DNA of 64,000 bases from Bog-756 sp035534835 (GCA_035534835.1 DATLRE010000002.1:1-64000), one strand, 5' to 3'; numbered from the stretch's first letter, positions 1 through 8,832 are shown. Translations and numbers: made by a program. The notes: generated from the letters alone by a model not told the origin.

Positions 1-341
1 ACCGGCCGCAAGGCCGGATGCCACATGATGTCCGACAGGATGTCGAGGCCGAGATCCAGGTGCTCAGCCAGGAGCCGGATGTAAAAGGACGTGTACTCCT
101 TGGTGGTGAAGGCGTTGAAGTCGCCCCCCACCTCGTCGACCGCCTCGGCGATCGCCGACGCCGAGCGGTCGGCGGTCCCCTTGAACAGCAGGTGCTCGAG
201 GAAGTGACTGGCACCGGCGAGGCCGTCCGACTCGTCCCGCGAGCCGGTTCCCACCCAGAACCCGATGCAGACCGAGCGGGCCTCCGTCATCACCTCGGTG
301 ACCAGTGTGAGACCCGACGGCCCGCGGTCGGTGCAGATCAT
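1..341 (-). CDS. M16 family zinc metallopeptidase, N-terminal part
   Basis: Only the N-terminal 113 or so residues are visible; the frame is still open at the window edge. The inverted zinc motif HxxEH is present as HFLEH (residues 46-50), preceded by VGTGSRDE and followed by LLFKGT and by GGDFNAFTTKEYTSFY, which are hallmarks of pitrilysin / processing-peptidase-like enzymes. ATG at 341 is chosen because homologues begin about ten residues before the SGLxxVTExM strand; no clear Shine-Dalgarno is seen and the frame is open further upstream, so the start is tentative. It lies 199 nt after pnp on the same strand, a common actinobacterial gene pair. No signal peptide is visible; the substrate is unknown. 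Confidence 0.88.
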   Translation of the reverse strand, partial: MICTDRGPSGLTLVTEVMTEARSVCIGFWVGTGSRDESDGLAGASHFLEHLLFKGTADRSASAIAEAVDEVGGDFNAFTTKEYTSFYIRLLAEHLDLGLDILSDIMWHPALRP

Positions 342-373
342 CCGCGCCCGACGGAGGCCGCTCCGGCACGGGT

Positions 374-405
374 CGCACCCGAACCCGCACCCGAACCCGC
401 TCCCG
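374..405. repeat. 12-bp tandem repeat between M16 gene and pnp
   Basis: Two perfect copies of the 12-bp unit CGCACCCGAACC followed by a partial third copy. It lies in the 199-nt gap between the pnp stop and the M16 start. The gap shows no other convincing signal. Confidence 0.6.
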
Positions 406-540
406 CCCCGGTCCGACCCGCTCCTGCAACCGTTCGCGTCGCGGCCTCAGCCCCCCGTGCCCGGACCAACCGCTGCCGCGCAGTGGCGTGCCGCCGCCGT
501 GGGCCGGCCCCGAAGGCCGACCCACGTCCGGCGTGCGTGC

Positions 541-3027
541 TCAACGGCGCCGGCGACCGCCCCGGCCGCCTCCGCCGCTCGGCCGGTCGGACGACTCGGA
601 GGTCGCGGGGCCGAGGTCCCCGAACTCCTGCACCAGCTCCTCTTCGAAGGCGTCCTCGAAGGAGGCGGCGCCGGCGGGGGTGCTCGTCTGACGACGCGGT
701 CCCCGGTCGTCGCCGGCATCGGGATCGGCATGGTCGCCACGGGACGGGCCGCGGCCCCCGCTGTTCGCACCGGACGATCCCGACGATCCGGAAGATCCGG
801 AAGATCCGGACGATCCACGACCACCGCCGTTCGAGCCCGACGACGCCGCCTCGCCGGCCAGCGACAGGGACACCTTGCCCTGCGGGTCGATGTCGTCGAC
901 CCGGACCTCGACCGCCTGGCCGAGCTCGAAGACGTCCTCCACCCGGTCGATGCGCTTGCCCTGGCCCATCTTGGAGATGTGCAGCAGGCCGTCGCGGCCG
1001 GGGAGGATGTTCACGAAGGCACCGAACTTGGTGATGTTCACGACCTTGCCCTGGTAGGTGGCGCCGACTTCGGCCAGCGGCGGATCGAGGATCGTCGAGA
1101 TGCGCCGACGGGCCTCCTCCACGGCCGTGCCGTCCTTGGCGCCGATGGTCACGGTCCCGACCATGCCGTTGTCGTCGACGGCGATGTCGGCACCGGTCTC
1201 CTGCTGCAGCGCGTTGATGACCTTGCCCTTCGGGCCGATGACCTCGCCGATCTTGTCCATCGGGATCTCGAAGGAGATGATCTTCGGCGCGGACTCGGCG
1301 ACCTCGGAACGGGGCTCGGCGATCGCGCCGGCCATGACGTCGAGGATGGCGAGGCGGGCGTCCTTCGCCTGCATGAGGGCCTTGGTCAGGACGTCGAGCG
1401 GCAGCCCGTCGATCTTGGTGTCGAGCTGCAGGGCGGTCACCGCGTCACGGGTGCCGGCCACCTTGAAGTCCATGTCGCCGAAGGCGTCCTCCGCCCCGAG
1501 GATGTCGGTGAGGGTCACGTAGGTCCCGCCGTCGTAGACGAGGCCCATGGCGATCCCGGCCACCGGGGCCTTGAGGGGCACGCCGGCGGCCATCATCGAC
1601 AGGGTCGAGCCGCAGACCGAGGCCATCGAGGTCGAGCCGTTGGACGACAGGACGTCGGACACCAGGCGCAGCGTGTAGGGGAAGTCCTCCTCGTAGGGGA
1701 CGACGGGCAGCAGGGCCCGCTCGGCCAGCAGGCCGTGTCCGATCTCGCGGCGCTTCGGTCCCCGCATGAAACCGGTCTCCCCGGTCGAGAAGGGCGGGAA
1801 GTTGTAGTGGTGCATGTACCGCTTCGACTCGACGGGGGTGATGGTGTCGAGCAGCTGGTTCATGCGGGGCATGCCGAGGGTGGTCACGTTGAGCACCTGG
1901 GTCTCGCCACGCTGGAAGAGCGCCGAGCCGTGTGCGGTCGGGAAGAGGTCGACCTCGGCCGACAGCGGGCGGATCTCGGTGGTGGTGCGCCCGTCGATGC
2001 GGAGGCCCTCCTCGACGATCCGCTGACGGACCAGCTTCTTGGTCAGGCTGCGCACGGCCGCCTTGATCTCGCCGGCCCGGTCCGGGAACTCACCGGACAG
2101 CTCGGACAGGATCGACTCGGTGACCTCGGCGATGCCGGCGTTCCGCTCGGCCTTCGGGGTGAGCACGTTGGCGGCGGCCAGGCCAGCGGTGCCGACGGAC
2201 TCCACCCGGGCCCACACGTCGTCGCCGTAGTCGGCCTGCGTCGAGTACCCGATCGTCTCGATCGGGCCCCGGGAGGCCACGTAGGCGGCGACCAGCTCCC
2301 GCTGGAGCACGATGGACTCGCGGATCCAGGTCTTGGCGGCCTCCAGGCCGCTGGCCAGGACCTCCTCGGTCACCTGGGGGGCGCCCTCCTCGTAGAACTG
2401 GAACGAGCGCTCGGAACCGCCGGCTTCGACCATCATGATGGCGATCTCGGTGTCGGCGGTGTCGTCCAGGGCCCGCCCGGCCACGACCAGCTCGAAGGTC
2501 GACACCTCGCCCTCCTCGAAGGTCGGGTGCGGGATCCACTCCCCGTCGGTCGAGTAGGCGACCCGGACGGCACCGATCGGGCCCTCGAAGGGGATGCCCG
2601 ACAGCATCAGCGCGGCGGAGGCCGAGTTGATGGCCAGCACGTCGTGGGGGTTCTCCTGATCGGCCCCGAAGATGGTGCCGACGATGTGGACCTCGTTGCG
2701 GAAGCCCTTCGGGAAGGACGGGCGCAGTGGGCGGTCGATCAGGCGGCAGGTGAGGATGGCCTGGTCGGAGGACTTGCCCTCCCGACGGAAGAACGACCCG
2801 GGGATCTTGCCGGCCGCGTAGGTCCGCTCCTCGATGTCGACGGTGAGCGGGAAGAAGTCCGCCCCCTCGCGCACCGAGCGCGCCGCGGTGGCGGTGGCCA
2901 GGAGGACGGTGTCGCCGATGCGGCCGACGACGGCGCCGTCGGCCAGCTGGGCCAGCTTGCCGGCCTCGAAGCTGAGGGTCCTGTCGGTGCCGCTGATGGG
3001 CGATGCTACGGAAATGGCGTCGGACAT
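541..3027 (-). CDS. pnp: Polyribonucleotide nucleotidyltransferase (PNPase)
   Basis: 3'-5' phosphorolytic exoribonuclease of RNA decay, 828 residues. Two RNase PH cores fill the first ~570 residues (the first carries the FFRREGK segment, the second GSALFQRGETQ). A KH domain follows at about 580-640 (IGPKGKVINALQQETGA) and an S1 domain at about 650-724 (GKVVNITKFGAFVNILPG). Beyond the usual end there is a tail of about 100 residues. It has GSS repeats, then an acidic stretch, and it ends in GGGGRGGRRRR. The start is ATG 3027 with GAAGGAG about 6 nt upstream; the frame extends further upstream but that part lacks homology. It lies downstream of rpsO on the same strand, the widely conserved rpsO-pnp order. 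Confidence 0.97.
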   Translation of the reverse strand: MSDAISVASPISGTDRTLSFEAGKLAQLADGAVVGRIGDTVLLATATAARSVREGADFFPLTVDIEERTYAAGKIPGSFFRREGKSSDQAILTCRLIDRPLRPSFPKGFRNEVHIVGTIFGADQENPHDVLAINSASAALMLSGIPFEGPIGAVRVAYSTDGEWIPHPTFEEGEVSTFELVVAGRALDDTADTEIAIMMVEAGGSERSFQFYEEGAPQVTEEVLASGLEAAKTWIRESIVLQRELVAAYVASRGPIETIGYSTQADYGDDVWARVESVGTAGLAAANVLTPKAERNAGIAEVTESILSELSGEFPDRAGEIKAAVRSLTKKLVRQRIVEEGLRIDGRTTTEIRPLSAEVDLFPTAHGSALFQRGETQVLNVTTLGMPRMNQLLDTITPVESKRYMHHYNFPPFSTGETGFMRGPKRREIGHGLLAERALLPVVPYEEDFPYTLRLVSDVLSSNGSTSMASVCGSTLSMMAAGVPLKAPVAGIAMGLVYDGGTYVTLTDILGAEDAFGDMDFKVAGTRDAVTALQLDTKIDGLPLDVLTKALMQAKDARLAILDVMAGAIAEPRSEVAESAPKIISFEIPMDKIGEVIGPKGKVINALQQETGADIAVDDNGMVGTVTIGAKDGTAVEEARRRISTILDPPLAEVGATYQGKVVNITKFGAFVNILPGRDGLLHISKMGQGKRIDRVEDVFELGQAVEVRVDDIDPQGKVSLSLAGEAASSGSNGGGRGSSGSSGSSGSSGSSGANSGGRGPSRGDHADPDAGDDRGPRRQTSTPAGAASFEDAFEEELVQEFGDLGPATSESSDRPSGGGGRGGRRRR

Positions 3028-3066
3028 GACGCTCCTTCGTGGTTCGGGGGCTCCCCGAGCCAGTTC

Positions 3067-3115
3067 CCAGTTGTCGGCCACCCCGCCCACTCGGGGCCCG
3101 GTGACCGGCAACTGG
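3067..3115 (-). promoter_or_regulatory. Long stem-loop in the rpsO-pnp intercistronic region
   Basis: Arms at 3067-3077 and 3105-3115 pair over 11 bp with one G-U pair, and enclose a second CCCCG/CGGGG hairpin (3081-3085 with 3092-3096). It lies about 40 nt before the pnp start in the 256-nt rpsO-pnp gap. In E. coli a stem here is cut by RNase III in pnp autoregulation; a similar role here is only an inference. Confidence 0.4.
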
Positions 3116-3283
3116 TGACTGACCTCGTTGGGGCCCGATCGGTGTGGTGTGACGACGGCCGCCCGCGGTGCGGGGGCCGCTCCTGCTGCAGGGAGGCGGG
3201 GAGCCGCCCTGTGATCCCCCGGCACGGGACCGGTGGACGAATTGCGACCGCCCGGCCGGAGCCGGGCGGAGCGTCTGGTCCGC

Positions 3284-3541
3284 CTAGCGGCGGAGGCCGA
3301 GCTTGTTGATGATCTCGCGGTACCGCTCGACGTCGTTGTTGCGGACGTAGTCGAGCAGGCGGCGGCGTCGGCCGATGAGCTTGAGGAGGCCACGCCGGGT
3401 GTGGTGGTCTCCCTTGTGCACCTTCAGGTGCTCGGTCAGGTGGACGATGCGCTCGCTCAGGATGGCGATCTGCACCTCGGGGGAGCCGGTGTCCGTCTCG
3501 TGGAGGCGGTTCTCGGCGATGGTTGCCTGCTTGTCTGGCAT
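3284..3541 (-). CDS. rpsO: 30S ribosomal protein S15
   Basis: Small-subunit protein uS15, 85 residues, close to the normal family length (88-89). The sequence shows the family core ETDTGSPEVQIAILSERI, then LTEHLKVHKGDHHTRRGLL and the C-terminal NDVERYREIINKLGLRR. It binds the 16S rRNA central domain early in assembly. It is the first gene of the rpsO-pnp-M16 string. The start is ATG 3541; no strong Shine-Dalgarno is obvious. Confidence 0.97.
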   Translation of the reverse strand: MPDKQATIAENRLHETDTGSPEVQIAILSERIVHLTEHLKVHKGDHHTRRGLLKLIGRRRRLLDYVRNNDVERYREIINKLGLRR

Positions 3542-3760
3542 GTGGGAAGTAGACCTCTGGAATCGTGGTGATGGCCGACGGACGGAACACGTCGACCGGA
3601 CAATGCTAGCAGGAAGCGTGTCCCGGGGGCGGACCTCCCGCCCGGGCCGCCGGCCCCACGGGCACCGGCCGTCGCCCCCGGGGTACCGGTCGTCGCCCCC
3701 GGGCCGGGCACGGCCGGCCAGGAGGCGCCGCACCTGGTCGCCCTCCGCCGGGCCGGGGAC

Positions 3761-3785
3761 GGGCCCGGCCATGTCGGCCGGGCCC
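3761..3785 (-). terminator. Hairpin terminator after the peroxiredoxin gene
   Basis: Perfect 10-bp inverted repeat GGGCCCGGCC / GGCCGGGCCC with a 5-nt loop, 40 nt past the peroxiredoxin stop. There is no T-run, as is usual for actinobacterial hairpin terminators. The rest of the 284-nt gap to rpsO shows only GC-rich low-complexity sequence. Confidence 0.6.
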
Positions 3786-3825
3786 GATGCACACCTCCTG
3801 CTGCCGCCCCCGGGGCGGGCGGCGG

Positions 3826-4461
3826 CTACCTGTTGGGCTGGGGGGTGATGCGCAGGTAGGGCTTGAGCGTGCGGAACCCCTTGGGGAACCGCTCCTTCGC
3901 CTCCTCGTCCGACAGTGCCGTCACCACGATGACGTCCTCGCCGTCCTCCCAGTTGACCGGGGTGGCGACCTTGTAGTCGGCGGTGAGCTGCAGCGAGTCG
4001 AGGACACGGAGGATCTCGTCGACGTTGCGACCCGTGGAGGCCGGGTAGGTCAGGGTGAGCTTGACCTTCTTGTCCGGGCCGATGATGAACACCGAGCGCA
4101 CGGTCAAGGTGTCGTCGGCGTTCGGATGGATCATGTCGTACAGGTCGGCGACCTTGCGGTCCTCGTCGCCGATCAGCGGGAAGTTGAGCGCAGTGCCCTG
4201 GGTCTCCTCGATGTCGCCGGCCCACTTGCCGTGGGAGGTGACGTCGTCGACGGACAGGCCGATGAGCTTCGTGTTCCGCTTGTCGAACTCGGCCTTCGCC
4301 GCCGAGAAGGCACCCAATTCGGTCGTGCAGACCGGGGTGAAGTCCTTCGGATGGGAGAAGAGCACCCCCCAGCTGTCCCCCAGGTACTCGTGGAAATTGA
4401 TCGTGCCGACGGTGGTATCGGCGGTGAAGTCGGGGGCTTCGTCGCCCAGACGGATTGCCAT
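3826..4461 (-). CDS. 1-Cys peroxiredoxin (Prx6/AhpC-TSA family)
   Basis: Thiol peroxidase that reduces H2O2 and organic peroxides, 211 residues. The peroxidatic cysteine sits in SHPKDFTPVCTTELG (PxxxTxxC type) near residue 48. The C-terminal half (VTALSDEEAKERFPKGF, then LRITPQPNR) matches the long Prx6 type, and no resolving cysteine is seen in it. ATG 4461 is preceded by AAGGAG at good spacing. It stands alone, divergent from the crotonase at 4705, with a palindrome-rich 243-nt intergenic region that probably holds its control sites and a hairpin terminator downstream. Confidence 0.95.
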   Translation of the reverse strand: MAIRLGDEAPDFTADTTVGTINFHEYLGDSWGVLFSHPKDFTPVCTTELGAFSAAKAEFDKRNTKLIGLSVDDVTSHGKWAGDIEETQGTALNFPLIGDEDRKVADLYDMIHPNADDTLTVRSVFIIGPDKKVKLTLTYPASTGRNVDEILRVLDSLQLTADYKVATPVNWEDGEDVIVVTALSDEEAKERFPKGFRTLKPYLRITPQPNR

Positions 4462-4545
4462 GTGATGCTCCTTGCTCGATGTCTCTGACTGGCGGATGTG
4501 CCGTCGCCTCTGTCGTGCGACCGGTCGACCGCGGCACCGTCCGTG

Positions 4546-4569
4546 CCGGACGGACCCGGGTCCGTCCGG
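4546..4569. promoter_or_regulatory. Perfect 24-bp palindrome between divergent genes
   Basis: Arms of 12 bp (CCGGACGGACCC and its reverse complement) with no spacer. It lies between the divergent peroxiredoxin (start 4461) and crotonase (start 4705) genes. Further inverted repeats sit in the same gap: ACCCGGGCT at 4586-4594 with AGCCCGGGT at 4612-4620, and ACCAAT at 4624-4629 with ATTGGT at 4651-4656. It is a candidate operator; no regulator gene is nearby. Confidence 0.5.
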
Positions 4570-4704
4570 TGCCCGGCAACGGTGGACCCGGGCTCGACGG
4601 ATCCCCACTGTAGCCCGGGTCGGACCAATTGTCGACCGGATCCGTCAGGTATTGGTTCCGGCGGGTGCTGGCCCCCGCGGGCCCCCGTCCGCCATGCTGA
4701 CCCC

Positions 4705-5505
4705 ATGCGCGAGACCCTCCGAGTGGACCGGCACGGACCCGTGACCGTGGTGACGATCGACCGCCCCGAACGTCGCAACGCCGTCGACCGGGTGACGGCG
4801 GACGCGTTGCTCGAGGCGTTCCAGGCCTTCGACACCGACGGTGACGCATCGGTGGCGGTGCTCACCGGCGCCGGTGGGAACTTCTGCGCCGGGGCCGACC
4901 TGCAGGCGATCGCATCGGGTGCCGGCAACCGGGTGGCCGAGGACGGGGCCGGGCCCATGGGGCCGACACGGCTGGCGCTGTCCAAGCCGGTCATCGCCGC
5001 CGTCGAGGGCTTCGCCGTGGCCGGCGGGCTGGAACTGGCCGTCTGGTGCGATCTGCGCGTGGCGGCTGCGGACGCCACGCTCGGTGTGTTCTGCCGGCGG
5101 TTCGGCGTGCCCCTGGTCGACGGCGGCACGGTCCGCCTTCCCCGTCTGGTGGGCGAGGGGCGCGCCCTCGACCTGATCCTGACGGGGCGCGGGGTCGGCG
5201 CGGACGAGGCACTGGCCATGGGCCTGGTCAACCGCGTGGTGCCGCCGGGCTCGGCCCTCGGAGCGGCTGTGGCGTGGGCCGCCGAGATCGCCGAACTACC
5301 GCAGGTGTGCCTGCGCAACGACCGCCGCTCGGCGATCGACCAGTGGGATCGGTCCGTCCCCGACGCGCTCCTCCACGAGACCCGGCTCGGTCTCGACAGC
5401 CTCCGGTCGGGCGAGGCCCTCGAGGGCGCCGCCCGGTTTGCCGGCGGGGTCGGGCGGGGCGGGGCGACCGCACCGGTTCCGGACTCCGGAACGGACCCGG
5501 CGTGA
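4705..5505 (+). CDS. Enoyl-CoA hydratase/isomerase family protein (crotonase)
   Basis: Crotonase-fold protein, 266 residues, acting on an acyl-CoA thioester. The first oxyanion-hole segment is TGAGGNFCAGADL and the second is AVAGGLELAVWCDLRVA. In the segment FCRRFGVPLVDGGT the first catalytic glutamate of classical enoyl-CoA hydratase is not present, while an Asp lies near the second position, so isomerase or another crotonase reaction is possible. ATG 4705 is chosen because the RETLRVDRHGPVTVVTIDRP start matches the family; the frame is open upstream to 4498 but without homology. Its stop overlaps the GTG of the next gene by 4 nt. Confidence 0.88.
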   Translation: MRETLRVDRHGPVTVVTIDRPERRNAVDRVTADALLEAFQAFDTDGDASVAVLTGAGGNFCAGADLQAIASGAGNRVAEDGAGPMGPTRLALSKPVIAAVEGFAVAGGLELAVWCDLRVAAADATLGVFCRRFGVPLVDGGTVRLPRLVGEGRALDLILTGRGVGADEALAMGLVNRVVPPGSALGAAVAWAAEIAELPQVCLRNDRRSAIDQWDRSVPDALLHETRLGLDSLRSGEALEGAARFAGGVGRGGATAPVPDSGTDPA

Positions 5506-6173
5506 CCGACGTGGCCGCCTTCGACTTCGACGGCACCCTCACCCGTCGCGGGAGCGTGTTCGGCTTCCTGTCCGCCGTGGCCGGCCGCCGACCGGTCCTA
5601 CGGGCCGCGATCGGGCTCGCGCCGCGCCTCGCCCACGCCGCCCTGGTCGGCGGGGCGGTCGCCGACGACACGAAGGAGGAGCTCTTCACCCGGGTACTGG
5701 CCGGCGTGGACGCCGCCTACCTGTTCCAGGTGGCCGGTGAGTTCGCGGTCGGCCACCTGGCCGCCCACGCCCGCCCCGAGGTCCGCCGGCGCCTCGACTG
5801 GCACCGGGGGCGGGGCGACCGGGTCGTGGTCGTCTCGGCGTCCCCCGATGCCTACGTGTCCGTGGCGGCGGAGCGGCTGGCAGCCGACGCGGCGATCGCC
5901 ACCCGACTGGAGGTCGACGGCGCCGGGCGACTCACCGGACGCTACGACGGCGCCAACTGCCGGGGCGAGGAGAAGATCCGGCGACTCCGGCTGTGGATGG
6001 CCGAGGCCGGCCTGGAGGATGCCCGCCTCTGGGCCTACGGCAACAGCCGGGGCGACCTGCGCATGCTGCGGGCCGCCGACACCGGGGTCGACGTGGGGAG
6101 GCTCGGGCGGCTCGGGCGGCTCCGCGAGTTCAAGGGCCTCGACGAGACCGGGCCGCTGCGGCTCGACGGTTGA
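5502..6173 (+). CDS. HAD-superfamily IB hydrolase (SerB-like phosphatase)
   Basis: Predicted phosphomonoesterase of 223 residues. Motif I is FDFDGTLT, with the nucleophile and acid/base Asp near residues 7 and 9. Motif II is VVVSASP, the motif III lysine lies in GEEK, and motif III/IV is GNSRGDLRML. The helical cap inserted after motif I and the length fit HAD subfamily IB. The start is GTG 5502 in a GTGA overlap with the crotonase stop, implying translational coupling. The substrate cannot be told from sequence; phosphoserine- or lysophosphatidate-like substrates are known in the family. The C-terminal GRLGRLGRL is a small in-frame repeat. Confidence 0.85.
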   Translation: MTDVAAFDFDGTLTRRGSVFGFLSAVAGRRPVLRAAIGLAPRLAHAALVGGAVADDTKEELFTRVLAGVDAAYLFQVAGEFAVGHLAAHARPEVRRRLDWHRGRGDRVVVVSASPDAYVSVAAERLAADAAIATRLEVDGAGRLTGRYDGANCRGEEKIRRLRLWMAEAGLEDARLWAYGNSRGDLRMLRAADTGVDVGRLGRLGRLREFKGLDETGPLRLDG

Positions 6174-6204
6174 GGACGCGGCGGACCACGCCCGCCACTC
6201 CTGC

Positions 6205-8823
6205 CTACAGGTACTCCTTCTTCCGCATCCAGACGAGGCAGAACCATCCCCAGATGGGTGGCAGGTAGGCGGTGAACAGCCGCTGGACGAAGACCGCGGC
6301 GACGGCCTGGGACTCCGGGATTCCCGCCGCGGTGAGGCCGATGATCATTCCGGCCTCCACCACTCCCATGCCACCGGGTACCGGGGAGATCCCGCCGAGC
6401 ATCGACCCCAGGGTCAGCACGATGAGCAGCGCGGCGAGGCTCAACCGCTCGCCGAAGGCGTGGAGCGACGCCCCGAGCGCCATGGCGACGAGGAGCTGAC
6501 CGAGGATCTCCCCGCCGAAGATCTCCACCAGGTTGCGCGGATGGGTGGAGAGGACCTTCAGATGACCCCACACCTCGGAGGCCTTCGGTCGCAGCTTCGC
6601 CGATGCCAGCCGGCGCCAGCGGGGAACGGCCAGCAGGAGTCCCACCACGACGCCGACGACGACGATGGCGATCACCAGCAGCCACACGAGCCTCGCCGTG
6701 CTGCTCCCCGAACCGCCGCCCGTGTCGGTCGGGGTGGCGAAGTGGAACTGCGACAGGGCGATGGGGAGGGCGACGAGGAAGAGCCCGCCCTTGACGATCC
6801 AGCTGGCGGTCGAGACGAGGACGCCCGAACTCACGGCCAGGGTGGCGTCGTAGCCCTGCTGCTGGAAGTACCGGACGCGCGTGGCCAGCGCGCCCATCGA
6901 CCCGCCGGCCAGCGACACGAACGTGTTCGCCACCTCGAGCACCACGGTGCGGCCGTAGGGCATGGTGTCGGTGACGGAGCCGACGGTGGTCATGGCCAGG
7001 GCGGGGTAGACGGCCTGGGCCAGGACGAAAGCGGCTGCCACCCAGCCCCAGTCGGCGCCGGTGATCGTGCTCCACGACTTGGTCACGTTGACCAGCACGC
7101 CGATGAGCGCCCACCCGCCGATCAGGGTCCCGACCACGAGCGCCAGGTCGACCCAGCTGATCCGCCGGGGCTCGATGAGCTTCGGGACCTCGACGCCCGT
7201 GGCTCCGGCGCCCTTCTCGCGCAGGCCGGTCAGGAGCACCTTCTTCTTGCGCAGCGCACGCGACGCGACGGGGTTGAGCGCCGCCCGCTGGAGGAACGGC
7301 AGCGCGTCCACGAGGGCCTCGCCCGGCAGCACCCGGGCGGCAGACGCGACGGCCCGCTCGGGCCCCACCACGGTGGCCGCCGTGGCCAGGGCGGCGGCGA
7401 CGTCCCGGTCGAGCTGCTCGGGCCGGGCCACGGTCGTGGCGGCCCGCATGTCGACCAGCCCGCAACGACCGGCGTCGTCCACGAACACGGACTCGACGGA
7501 CAGCGCTCCATGGGCGATGCCGGCGCCGCGCAACCGGAGGACCTGCGAGAAGAGGTCGTCGAGGGCGGCGGCGTCGAGAGCGGTGTCGTCGAGCGCCGGT
7601 TCGGGGACCGGGGCCCCGCCGGCCGCACCGCCGTCCCCGCCGGCCGCACCGCCGTCCCCGCCGGATGCACCGTCGTCCCCGCCGTCCCCGCCGTCCCCGT
7701 CGGGCACCGTCCCCGTCGCATCGGTGGGGACCGCGTACGGGGACAGGGCGGACAGCGGGCGACCCGGGGGCGGGCAGGTCACCAGAAGGGCGTCGCGTGC
7801 CGGCCCCGCGGGGCCGGCGGCCAGGACGCGTGCCACGCGCACGCCGGCCCGGTCGGCCAGCAGGGTCAGGTATGCCTCGTGCTCCACCTGCTGCCGGCGG
7901 GTCAGGGTCAGGGTCGGCCCCGAGTCCCGGTAGAGCAGGAAGCGGGCGGTCTTCGACAGCAGCTGGGCGTCCGAGGCGTCGCGACCGTAGACGGCGACGT
8001 CGATCGGCACGCCGTCCGATCTCGCCGTGAACCGACCGACACCCCACTCCTGGACGTCGGCCGGCCGGATGTCGGTCACCGGGATCCCGAGGTCCTCGAT
8101 CAGGACCGCCACCTCCGAGGCGGACAGCAGCCCGAGGGGCGAGCCGAAGACGAGGTGCACGACGGCGGTGAGCAGGATGCCGACGGCCAGCGCAGCCAGT
8201 ACGGCCACGGGCAGCCCGGACTCCGACACGACCGTGGCCAATGCCAGCAGCACCACGGTGATCCGGATGCCCATCTGCAGCCAGCGGCTCAGGTACGGGA
8301 GTGCGGCGCTGGCCACGGCGACCGTCGCCGCCACCCGGGCCACCGGGAAGGTTGCGTCGAATCCGGCCGGGATCCCCTGCGGGGGCCGCCCGCCGGACGT
8401 CCCGAGCACCTGGCCCAGGACCACGCAGACCAGCCACGCGCCGACGCCGGAGAGCAGGCAGTCGCGGACGACCGACCGGCGCTTCGCCACCAGGGCCAGC
8501 ACCACCACGGTGACGATCAGCCCGAACGACCCGATCCACCACACCGAGGTCACGAGCCATCGGACGCCGTCGGGTGGCGGCGTCAGGGCGCGGACCACCG
8601 CCCGCTCGCTCGAGGGATTGACCCGGGTGGCGAGCCAGCACAGCAGAATGACGAGCAGGGACAGCCCGACCCGGAACCCGTCGCTCCCCCGCCGTCGGGT
8701 CCGACCGTCGCCGATCGGGGCGAAGAGGAGGGGCCGCCAGGCCCCCGACGCCCACCGGCCGCCGCGTGCCCGGGGTGTCGGTGGTGCGCCCCGATCGGCC
8801 CGCTCTGTCGATTCGTCCCCCAT
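6205..8823 (-). CDS. LPG-flippase-like membrane protein with degenerate PAP2 and kinase-like domains
   Basis: 872 residues in three parts. Residues 50-230 are multi-pass and resemble PAP2 phosphatases, but the signature FPSGHxA reads FPVARVA (159-165), so the catalytic His is lost. Residues 265-510 resemble an ABC1/AarF-type protein kinase, but HGDL..N reads HGALSVES (438-445) and DFG reads DMR (458-460), so it is probably a pseudokinase. A Gly/Asp-rich linker (GGDGGAAGG repeats) interrupts it near 375-403. Residues 555-865 form the UPF0104 / MprF-flippase-like transmembrane domain, with PVPGGMGVVEAG conserved. It probably moves or presents a lipid-linked substrate at the membrane. The protein ends in RKKEYL. 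It is monocistronic, with a TAACCT box 9 nt before ATG. Confidence 0.8.
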   Translation of the reverse strand: MGDESTERADRGAPPTPRARGGRWASGAWRPLLFAPIGDGRTRRRGSDGFRVGLSLLVILLCWLATRVNPSSERAVVRALTPPPDGVRWLVTSVWWIGSFGLIVTVVVLALVAKRRSVVRDCLLSGVGAWLVCVVLGQVLGTSGGRPPQGIPAGFDATFPVARVAATVAVASAALPYLSRWLQMGIRITVVLLALATVVSESGLPVAVLAALAVGILLTAVVHLVFGSPLGLLSASEVAVLIEDLGIPVTDIRPADVQEWGVGRFTARSDGVPIDVAVYGRDASDAQLLSKTARFLLYRDSGPTLTLTRRQQVEHEAYLTLLADRAGVRVARVLAAGPAGPARDALLVTCPPPGRPLSALSPYAVPTDATGTVPDGDGGDGGDDGASGGDGGAAGGDGGAAGGAPVPEPALDDTALDAAALDDLFSQVLRLRGAGIAHGALSVESVFVDDAGRCGLVDMRAATTVARPEQLDRDVAAALATAATVVGPERAVASAARVLPGEALVDALPFLQRAALNPVASRALRKKKVLLTGLREKGAGATGVEVPKLIEPRRISWVDLALVVGTLIGGWALIGVLVNVTKSWSTITGADWGWVAAAFVLAQAVYPALAMTTVGSVTDTMPYGRTVVLEVANTFVSLAGGSMGALATRVRYFQQQGYDATLAVSSGVLVSTASWIVKGGLFLVALPIALSQFHFATPTDTGGGSGSSTARLVWLLVIAIVVVGVVVGLLLAVPRWRRLASAKLRPKASEVWGHLKVLSTHPRNLVEIFGGEILGQLLVAMALGASLHAFGERLSLAALLIVLTLGSMLGGISPVPGGMGVVEAGMIIGLTAAGIPESQAVAAVFVQRLFTAYLPPIWGWFCLVWMRKKEYL

Positions 8824-8832
8824 CGCGTCCAG

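Noticed and set aside
265..3309. A 1014-codon open frame antisense to pnp
   Set aside because: pnp is certain by homology. The antisense frame has no recognisable domain and arises from the high GC at third positions. The same holds for the other long antisense frames.
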